The translations under genes and the position numbers were made by a program. The notes under the pieces were generated by a model. It saw only the letters and a list, made by a program, of their open reading frames with translations. It had not been told where the DNA came from and ran no database searches. This document shows positions 1 through 4,681 of a stretch of DNA of 6,817 bases, in pieces; the first letter of the stretch is position 1, and every line of letters starts with the position of its first letter. The DNA is from Pseudomonadota bacterium (lineage in GTDB: Bacteria > Myxococcota_A > Polyangia > Polyangiales > Polyangiaceae), in assembly GCA_003242355.1 (NCBI GenBank), contig QGUH01000189.1, positions 1 through 6,817 on the forward strand, read 5' to 3'.

Positions 1-101
1 ACCGTTCCCCGACTTCGGTTTCGTTTGGTTTGGTATGTCTCCTTTCGGGCGGACTTGCCCCCGGAAGGCCGCGCCCATGCTGGCGCAAAAACGGCGAAGA
101 A

Positions 102-125
102 CGCCGCTCGGCCAACCGAGCGGCG
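102..125 (-). terminator. Candidate rho-independent terminator of the 222-aa protein gene
   Basis: A perfect 10-bp inverted repeat (CGCCGCTCGG / CCGAGCGGCG) has a 4-nt loop. It lies 45 bases past the stop codon of the leftward gene. Reading leftward, the stem is followed by TTCTTCGCCGTTTTTG, which is U-rich but interrupted. The stem is strong and well placed; the broken U-tract keeps confidence moderate. Confidence 0.5.
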
Positions 126-136
126 CTCCTCCTCCG

Positions 137-171
137 GAACCAGCCACCGAGCACAGGTGGCTCGCTGGTTC
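137..171 (-). repeat. Bulged inverted repeat overlapping the stop codon
   Basis: GAACCAG plus CCACC (137-148) pairs with GGTGG (156-160) and CTGGTTC (165-171), with a 4-nt CTCG bulge and a 7-nt loop. The right arm overlaps the TGA stop of the leftward gene. It sits directly before the 102-125 hairpin, so the transcript end would carry two hairpins in tandem. It could add to termination or protect the 3' end. It has no U-tract of its own. Confidence 0.4.
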
Positions 172-838
172 AGTTCACGCTCCACTCGTCGACGTCCACG
201 TCCTTGATCTTGCCTTTGCTCCAGTCGAGCTTGAGCAGCGAGTAAGCAAGGACGGTTCCCGGGTTCAAGACGAGACGGTCTTTGCCCTCGACCGTCGTGC
301 CGCCGCTGACCGACACCGTGACGATGCCGGCCGCGTTCGCGGTGATGTCGGTCTTGGTGCCGCTCGTGAACGACGTGGCGAAGCTCGCCTCCATGACCAC
401 GAACACCTGGTGCGCGATACGGGCGTCCTTGCCGAACCGATCGAGGTTGGACAGGACCTTCGGCGAAGCGTTCACCGCGTCCTTCATGTGGTTCTCCAGA
501 ACGAAGAGCTGAACCAGCTTGAGGCGTTTCCGCGTCAACTCCTCGTAGACGACGCTCTGGGATCCGTTGAACCCGATGACCTTGAAGGATGCGCCGACTG
601 CCTTCGTGAAGTCGCTCTTCGACGAGCGTTCGACGTCGATTTCGAACGGACCGGCGATCCGGACCTTTCCGTCGAGCTTCGGCGCGGGGATGGTCGCCGC
701 CACCTCGAGCTTGTTCTGCCCGAAGATGGGAGTCGCCTTCTCCCCGTAAGCGCCGATCGTCACCGTCTGCGCGTTGGCCACGAAGTAGTTGGTGCCCATG
801 AACTTGATGTGGTTGTCCTTGATGACCACGAGACTCAT
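170..838 (-). CDS. Unknown 222-aa protein; possible gasdermin-like fold
   Basis: I do not recognise this protein from any named family. The ATG at 838 was chosen because GGAGAG (845-850) stands exactly 6 nt before it. An ATG two codons earlier (844) is nearly as plausible, and an open frame to 967 adds a basic, low-information extension. There is no signal peptide, no TM helix and no cysteine, so it is probably cytosolic. The first half is beta-rich with alternating residues (about 1-95). A Leu/Arg-rich segment (98-115) and a helical part (116-142) follow, then a strand VFVVMEA (145-151), a Thr/Ser/Gly/Val-rich hairpin-like stretch (153-182) and LNPGTVLAYSLLKL (191-204). The order of helix, VVMEV-like strand, variable loop and PxGxVLAFxV-like strand resembles the C-terminal half of gasdermin pore-forming domains. 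Against this, there is no N-terminal Cys for palmitoylation, no evident inhibitory tail, and no protease gene in the window. The gene is certain; the fold idea is weak. Confidence 0.85.
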   Translation of the reverse strand: MSLVVIKDNHIKFMGTNYFVANAQTVTIGAYGEKATPIFGQNKLEVAATIPAPKLDGKVRIAGPFEIDVERSSKSDFTKAVGASFKVIGFNGSQSVVYEELTRKRLKLVQLFVLENHMKDAVNASPKVLSNLDRFGKDARIAHQVFVVMEASFATSFTSGTKTDITANAAGIVTVSVSGGTTVEGKDRLVLNPGTVLAYSLLKLDWSKGKIKDVDVDEWSVN

Positions 839-844
839 CGCCAT

Positions 845-850
845 CTCTCC
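845..850 (-). promoter_or_regulatory. Ribosome binding site deciding the start at 838
   Basis: GGAGAG on the minus strand is followed by 6 nt (ATGGCG) and then the ATG at 838. The spacing is optimal for that ATG and too short for the ATG at 844. This favours a 222-aa product over the longer readings. Confidence 0.6.
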
Positions 851-900
851 GAGTTTGAGTGCCGAATTCGATCGTTTCTTCCGATCCGAGCCGGGCGCGC

Positions 901-927
901 CGAAGTCGAAGCTCTGCTTCGGCTTCG
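901..927 (-). repeat. Long hairpin upstream of the 222-aa protein gene
   Basis: Twelve-base arms (901-912 and 916-927) flank a 3-nt loop. Eleven positions pair; the twelfth is a G-T wobble on the plus strand and a C-A mismatch on the leftward transcript. The arms are built from CGAAGC units, and related GCGAAGC sequence continues to about 940. It lies 63-89 nt before the ATG at 838, so it would be in the 5' leader if transcription starts farther upstream. No match to a known riboswitch is claimed. Confidence 0.4.
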
Positions 928-975
928 CGAATCGCTTCGTGCTGGCGTTCGTCAGCAGCGCGCGCACACCCTCTT

Positions 976-992
976 TTCAAGGCGCGTGCCGA
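976..992 (-). promoter_or_regulatory. Imperfect sigma-54 (-24/-12) promoter candidate
   Basis: The minus strand reads TCGGCACGCGCCTTGAA. Against the sigma-54 consensus YTGGCACG-N4-TTGCW it keeps GGCACG, the 4-nt spacer, TTG and the final A. The spacing is correct, with 10 nt between the GG and the -13/-12 dinucleotide. Two positions differ: the T before GG is C, and the highly conserved -12 C is A. A start near 966 would give a leader of about 128 nt ahead of the ATG at 838. The -12 mismatch is a serious weakness, and chance matches occur in GC-rich DNA. Confidence 0.25.
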
Positions 993-1070
993 AACGAGAA
1001 GTCGCGAAATCCACGTGGTTTCGGCAGCGAAGGGCGGAGCCCCACCGACAAATCACGAGTGAGACGAGGT

Positions 1071-1105
1071 CGTGTCCCCGGGACGTCCCATGGGACACGC
1101 GTCCC
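1071..1105. repeat. Cluster of alternating GGGAC/GTCCC half-sites
   Basis: Five half-sites alternate in orientation: GTCCC at 1074, GGGAC at 1080, GTCCC at 1085, GGGAC at 1092 and GTCCC at 1101. They make overlapping palindromes: a perfect 10-bp GGGACGTCCC (1080-1089), a perfect 12-bp GTCCCATGGGAC (1085-1096), and outer 8-bp arms CGTGTCCC/GGGACACG (1071-1078 and 1092-1099). The cluster lies between the two leftward genes, 169 bp past one stop and about 235 bp before the next start. It has no U-tract, so a binding array for a dimeric regulator fits better than a terminator. Confidence 0.5.
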
Positions 1106-1273
1106 GTTCCGTCTCGAGTGAAGAACGCACGGCGACCGCGGACGCCCGGAAGACGCCTGCCACGACGCTTTTCCGATCCGGATCATCGAGAGCGCCGATC
1201 GATTCGACCGATCGGTCTACGACGGATCCCGAGCGCTTCCCCGCCAGCAGCCCGCTCCCTCCGAGAGCGTCGC

Positions 1274-2731
1274 CTATTGCGTGAGGGTGAGCGTGTAGGG
1301 CCGTGTGAAGTGATCCGGCAATTCGTCCGGAGCGTCCATGCGCCCGGCAGTCGCCGGCTGGGCGCTGCCGCCGACGTAGGTCAGCCGCAGCAAGTAGGTC
1401 TCCGAGCTCGGGAGCTCGCGCTCGAAGCTCAAGGGAGCTCCGTTCGTGACCCCCTTCTCCTCGGCACCCACCGGCGTGAGCGTCGATTCGTAAACGCGTG
1501 CCTGCATGCGAACGTCGAGGGGCACGTCCTTGATTTCGACTTTGAGCAGCCCTGCCTCGGCTTCCACCGAGTACCAGTCTTCGAAGTCCGCGGCGCTCGC
1601 GGTGGCGGATTCGAGCCCAGCGAACAGATACGCTTTCACGGGCTCGCCGATAGCGATGGCGGCGGGCTCGAGCTGCGTGTCGTTCGGCTCGTACGGGTCG
1701 TCGATGGCCGTGTATTCGACACGCAGCGTATAGTCGAACGAGCTCTCGCTCGCCGTCCCGGCGCGACGCGCGATGGACAGGTAGAAGGCGGCCCCCGGAG
1801 CCCCCGTGAAGAACCCGAACACCGATTTTCCGAGCTGGATGGGGTCGTCGTAGTAGACGCGGTCGTGATTGAGAGCCGAGTAGGCCTGGACCAGGACGGC
1901 GCCCGGCCCGACGTCGGTCACCAGAATGCGGTAGTAGCCGCCCGCCGCGGGCGACGCGGGCACCTCGGTGAAGAAGTAGTCGGCGTCGTCGGGGTGGGAA
2001 ATCGACGCGCGAATGTCCGTATCCAGCAGCAGCTCGTTGGGCTCATCCCGAGAATCGTTGGGCTCGCTCTCCCTCGGGCTTTCCGCGCCGTCGTCTGCGC
2101 CCGCCGCTCCGCCGGGTGCTCCGCCTTCTGCCCCGCCCGGGGCTCCACCTTCTCCGCCGGAGCCAGCGGCACCGGGTCCGGCAGCGCCGTCGTTCACGTC
2201 CCCGCCCGCACCGGCTTCCGCTCCTTCGGCGGGCGCGCCTCCGCTCCCGGAGGGCCCGCCTCCGCTGCCCCCGGAGCCTTCGGACAGCGCTCCGTCGTCG
2301 GTCAGCTCGTCGTCGCGGGCGCACTCCCCGGTCGCCGAACAAACGAGACCCGCGATGCATGCGTCTTCGGACGTACACGCGTCTCGGCATTGCGCGTCCG
2401 CGGCGCACACTTGATCCCCCTGGCAGTCGCCGTCACGGCTGCACTCCCGGTCCGAATCGAGCTGACACACGTTCACGCCGGAGCTCGCCCGCACGCAGCG
2501 CGACTGATACGGAAACAGAGGCGGCCGGCAGTCCTCGTCTTCGTAACATTGGACGTGGCAGCGGCCGAACATGCACACGAGGTCCCCCTCGCAATCCGAG
2601 TTGTGCGTGCACCCTTGGGCGAGCTGCTTCGCCCGAATCCTCTCCTCGGTGGAGTCCGCGCACGCCCCGAAAGCGAGCGCAATCCCAGCCGCCAACCCGA
2701 TCGACCGAACCACCGCACCTCTCGCTCGCAC
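1274..2731 (-). CDS. Secreted lipoprotein with Cys-rich module and two PPC-like domains
   Basis: The 485-aa product starts at a GTG (2731) placed 8 nt after GGAGG. The open frame runs far upstream but shows no earlier protein-like sequence. Residues 6-24 form a lipoprotein signal ending AFGAC, with lipidated Cys24; Ala at +2 gives no inner-membrane retention signal of the E. coli type. Residues 41-137 hold 16 cysteines in regular spacing (C-x5-C-x5-C-x4/5-C-x3-C), recalling disulfide-rich modules of myxobacterial surface proteins. A Gly/Ser/Ala/Glu linker (about 151-213) leads to two beta-rich repeats, each opening with an EPND motif (223-226 and 348-351) and carrying a DDADYFF- or DFEDWYSV-type strand. 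This is the layout of bacterial pre-peptidase C-terminal (PPC) domains. No catalytic domain is visible, so a binding or surface role is likely. The gene is divergent from the kinase operon. The precise ligand is unknown. Confidence 0.88.
   Translation of the reverse strand: MRARGAVVRSIGLAAGIALAFGACADSTEERIRAKQLAQGCTHNSDCEGDLVCMFGRCHVQCYEDEDCRPPLFPYQSRCVRASSGVNVCQLDSDRECSRDGDCQGDQVCAADAQCRDACTSEDACIAGLVCSATGECARDDELTDDGALSEGSGGSGGGPSGSGGAPAEGAEAGAGGDVNDGAAGPGAAGSGGEGGAPGGAEGGAPGGAAGADDGAESPRESEPNDSRDEPNELLLDTDIRASISHPDDADYFFTEVPASPAAGGYYRILVTDVGPGAVLVQAYSALNHDRVYYDDPIQLGKSVFGFFTGAPGAAFYLSIARRAGTASESSFDYTLRVEYTAIDDPYEPNDTQLEPAAIAIGEPVKAYLFAGLESATASAADFEDWYSVEAEAGLLKVEIKDVPLDVRMQARVYESTLTPVGAEEKGVTNGAPLSFERELPSSETYLLRLTYVGGSAQPATAGRMDAPDELPDHFTRPYTLTLTQ
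2093..2281 (-). repeat. Low-complexity Gly/Ala/Ser linker coding repeat
   Basis: This stretch of the lipoprotein gene encodes about 63 residues made almost only of Gly, Ala, Ser, Pro and Glu, including imperfect repeats of GGAPGGAE type. It joins the Cys-rich module to the PPC-like domains. Its repetitive GC-rich DNA is prone to length change by slippage, so the linker length may vary among relatives. Confidence 0.7.
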
Positions 2732-2739
2732 GCTCCTCA

Positions 2740-2744
2740 CCTCC
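2740..2744 (-). promoter_or_regulatory. Ribosome binding site deciding the lipoprotein start
   Basis: GGAGG on the minus strand is followed by 8 nt (TGAGGAGC) and then the GTG at 2731. A second in-frame GTG six codons downstream would also leave an intact signal peptide, but its upstream purine stretch is poorer and closer. This site supports the longer signal peptide. Confidence 0.6.
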
Positions 2745-2939
2745 GGATAAGCTCCTCGGGTGCCGACAGCGTGCCGCCGCCTCCAAGGAAGGAAGACTCT
2801 TAACGCCGAAGCTGCCCGGCAACAAGGCCATCCGCCTCTCGGCCGTCCCGTCTCCATTTCCATTCGGAAACGCGCCCGCCCGAATTTCCTCCCATGGGGC
2901 GCCAGCCCTGTGAAGGACGACCGAATGCCAAGTCGATGC

Positions 2940-2963
2940 ACGGACGATTCGTCCCTCGTCCGT
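2940..2963. repeat. Inverted repeat ACGGACGA / TCGTCCGT
   Basis: Perfect 8-bp arms (2940-2947 and 2956-2963) flank an 8-nt loop that carries a further TCGTCC. The core therefore reads GGACGA, T, TCGTCC, C, TCGTCC: one half-site in one orientation and two in the other. A fourth GGACGA sits at 2915-2920. It lies near the middle of the divergent intergenic region, where a shared operator would be expected. Function is not shown. Confidence 0.4.
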
Positions 2964-3160
2964 CGCTGTGCAAGCGTCGTTTGCCGAGAGCGCTCATCCG
3001 CCAGGAACACGCCGAAATACGCGGAAACCATCGTCGAACGGAGTCCCCGCGTGGGGGAGGTCCCGCCGAAGCAAACAGGGCGGAGAGGGGTGGCGCGCGC
3101 CGCCCCCAAACGAAACGAGCGAGAACGACGAGCCACCGAACGGATCGGTGCTCTAGACTG

Positions 3161-3183
3161 GTCGACGTGCCGGTGACGTCGAC
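3161..3183. repeat. Operator-like inverted repeat before the kinase gene
   Basis: GTCGACGT and ACGTCGAC form perfect 8-bp arms around a 7-nt spacer (GCCGGTG). It lies 77-99 nt before the kinase ATG and just after a possible -10 hexamer, TAGACT (3154-3159). If that hexamer is used, transcription would start inside the repeat, so the element could be a repressor site or a 5' hairpin. The symmetry is clear in the sequence; its role is inferred. Confidence 0.45.
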
Positions 3184-3259
3184 GGCTGTTCGCGTCCGCA
3201 CGACTCCACCGCCGGCAGCCTCGCCTCAACGATGATTCAACGACTCTGCGTTTCGCACG

Positions 3260-4681
3260 ATGGAACCGGTAAAGCTCGACGCTGAAGCGCTGAACGAAAA
3301 GTTCCTCGTGCGGCGCGCGATTGGGTCCGGGGGCATGGGCACCGTCTTCGTTGCCGAGCACCGCATCACGAAACGCCTGGGGGCGCTGAAGGTCCTCGAC
3401 GCGCGACACACGGGCTCGCGCGAAGTCGTCGAGCGCTTCTTGCGGGAAGCCTCCGCCGCCGCGCGTATCGGCAGTCCCCACATCGTCGAAACCTTCGACG
3501 CCGGCGTGTGCGAGCGGGGCGAACCGTACATTTTCATGGAGCTCCTGGACGGAGACTCGCTGCGAGAAGTCTTGGAGCGCACGGGGCGGCTCCCGCCCGA
3601 GCTCGCCCTCGAGCTCTCGCTGCAAGCCGCGGAAGGCCTCGGCGCGGCTCACGCGAAGGGCATCGTTCACCGAGACGTCAAGCCGGAGAACCTGTTCGTG
3701 TGCAAGGGGGAACGGTCTTTCGTGAAGATCCTCGATTTCGGGATCTCGAAGTTCTCCCAGACCGAGAGCAACCTGCGCCTGACGGCGGAGGGCGCGATCC
3801 TGGGCACGCCCTATTACATGTCTCCGGAACAGGTCCTGGGCTCGCCGGACCTCGATGCGCGGACGGACATTTATTCGCTCGGTGTGGTCCTCTACGAATG
3901 CCTCACCGGACGGGTGCCGTTTTTGGCGGAAACGCTGGCGAGCCTGAGCGTTCAAATCGTCGAGGGGAAATACCCGCGACCGAGCGAGCTCGTGCGCGAT
4001 CTCCCCGATGGGCTCGACACCGTCGTGGCGTCGGCGATGGCAACCAATCGGGACCAGCGCTACCCGGACATGGCTGCTTTCCGCCGAGCGCTCGAGGAGG
4101 CGCTGACCCGAATCCGGGGGTCCCTTCGCCACGCGCCAACGGTCGGCACGCCGCTCTTTCCGACCTCCGACGTCGTGTCGCGCCCGCCCTCGGCGCGCCG
4201 GGCGCCGGTGCCCGAAGCACACCGCGGTGCTCTCCGACGTGCGAAGCGGCGCGCCTCGGCATTCGCGGGGATCGCCGTGGTGACGGCGACCGGGGCGCTG
4301 GCCTGGATGGCTCGGGATCGTGAGGGAGGTTCCGAGGCTCCCCGACTCCTCGTCCTCAGTGCGTCCCCCTCACCCACGACGGCACCGCTCGCTGCGTCGG
4401 CTCCTCCGGCCCGCACGCCTGGCGCCGCACGCTCGGAGGGGCCCGCTGCGCACGAAGTCGAACCAGCGCGCGACACGGAACCCGCGCGCGACACCGAACC
4501 GGCACGCGACGTCGAACCTGCGCACGCCGCCCGACACCGACAGCAGCGACGCGTAGGCGGCGGCGCGCACCCAGCGGAGCGTTCCGCTCCGCCCTCGCTT
4601 CGCTCCCGAAAGGAAGCTCCCACACCGACCACGCGCGCCGCGCAGGACGGTTTGGGAGAGGAGAACCCGTTCGCAGAATGA
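3260..4681 (+). CDS. Transmembrane Ser/Thr protein kinase (Hanks type)
   Basis: The 473-aa product phosphorylates Ser/Thr on protein targets with ATP. The domain (about 15-285) is complete: Gly loop GSGGMG (22-27), ATP-binding Lys44, helix-C Glu63, catalytic HRD (137-139) with KPEN (141-144), DFG (159-161), and activation-segment Thr175/Thr183 before SPE (188-190). It is an RD kinase, usually activated by phosphorylation in that segment. A basic stretch (RRAKRRA, 326-332) precedes one TM helix (about 334-351), so the kinase should be cytoplasmic and the Pro/Ala/Arg-rich tail (352-473) periplasmic. The tail has no PASTA or other known sensor, only tandem EPARDT repeats (401-420). The start is fixed by an in-frame stop at 3233-3235, with the ATG at 3260 the only usual start codon before the domain. 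No clear ribosome binding site precedes it. The last codon overlaps the next gene. Confidence 0.97.
   Translation: MEPVKLDAEALNEKFLVRRAIGSGGMGTVFVAEHRITKRLGALKVLDARHTGSREVVERFLREASAAARIGSPHIVETFDAGVCERGEPYIFMELLDGDSLREVLERTGRLPPELALELSLQAAEGLGAAHAKGIVHRDVKPENLFVCKGERSFVKILDFGISKFSQTESNLRLTAEGAILGTPYYMSPEQVLGSPDLDARTDIYSLGVVLYECLTGRVPFLAETLASLSVQIVEGKYPRPSELVRDLPDGLDTVVASAMATNRDQRYPDMAAFRRALEEALTRIRGSLRHAPTVGTPLFPTSDVVSRPPSARRAPVPEAHRGALRRAKRRASAFAGIAVVTATGALAWMARDREGGSEAPRLLVLSASPSPTTAPLAASAPPARTPGAARSEGPAAHEVEPARDTEPARDTEPARDVEPAHAARHRQQRRVGGGAHPAERSAPPSLRSRKEAPTPTTRAAQDGLGEENPFAE
4460..4525 (+). repeat. Tandem 18-bp repeat in the kinase tail
   Basis: Three 18-bp units (4460-4477, 4478-4495, 4496-4513) plus a partial fourth encode EPARDT, EPARDT, EPARDV and EPAH in the predicted periplasmic tail. 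The DNA copies differ mostly at third codon positions, so the repeat is not very recent. Copy number could vary among strains and alter tail length or charge. Confidence 0.85.
4678..4681 (+). promoter_or_regulatory. ATGA stop/start overlap (translational coupling)
   Basis: The ATG of the PEGA protein gene overlaps the TGA of the kinase gene in a 4-base ATGA junction. GGGAGAGGAG lies upstream but ends about 14 nt before the ATG, longer than ideal, so re-initiation by ribosomes finishing the kinase probably sets expression. This implies a fixed ratio of the two proteins. Confidence 0.75.

Larger units (their letters stand above)
839..1273. other. 435-bp intergenic region without a convincing gene
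   Basis: Reading frames here are short, Arg/Ser/Pro-rich and typical of GC-rich noncoding DNA. The supported contents are the ribosome binding site, the 901-927 hairpin, the sigma-54-like element and the GGGAC cluster listed separately. A further 7-bp inverted repeat, CCGATCG/CGATCGG (1195-1201 and 1209-1215), lies about 60 bp past the lipoprotein stop. It has no following U-tract, so it is only a weak terminator candidate. Confidence 0.6.
2732..3259. promoter_or_regulatory. Divergent intergenic region of 528 bp
   Basis: It separates the leftward lipoprotein gene from the rightward kinase operon, so it should hold both promoters. Frames inside it are Arg/Pro/Ser-rich with no domain-like sequence, and I see no gene. 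I found no convincing -35/-10 pair. TAGACT (3154-3159) is a possible -10 for the kinase, with no recognisable -35 at the right distance. Two inverted repeats (2940-2963 and 3161-3183) are the clearest structured elements and are listed separately. The length is generous for a simple promoter pair and leaves room for regulator sites. Confidence 0.6.

Noticed and set aside
839..967. N-terminal extension of the 222-aa protein to an ATG at 967
   Set aside because: The extension is basic and low in information, overlaps the 901-927 hairpin, and lacks a ribosome binding site as good as the one at 845-850. It cannot be fully excluded.
35..2803. Plus-strand open frame of 922 codons across both leftward genes
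   Set aside because: It runs antisense to two genes with good starts and recognisable features. Its translation is Arg/Val/Asp-rich without domains, as expected from the shadow frame of GC-rich codons.
2969..2986. Second sigma-54 look-alike on the minus strand (CGGCAA...TTGCA)
   Set aside because: The gap between the GG and GC dinucleotides is 12 nt instead of 10, which sigma-54 promoters do not tolerate.
2800..3201. Minus-strand 133-codon frame in the divergent intergenic region
   Set aside because: Its composition is Arg/Ser/Trp-rich with no domain or ribosome binding site, and it would cover both promoter regions.
3232..3285. 17-codon frame (MIQRLC start) overlapping the kinase start out of frame
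   Set aside because: It could be a leader peptide, but it has no ribosome binding site and no telling codon content, and such short frames are common by chance.
2732..4222. Upstream extension of the lipoprotein frame by 497 codons
   Set aside because: It is antisense to the kinase and crosses the divergent intergenic region. The signal peptide, lipobox and GGAGG site place the true start at 2731.
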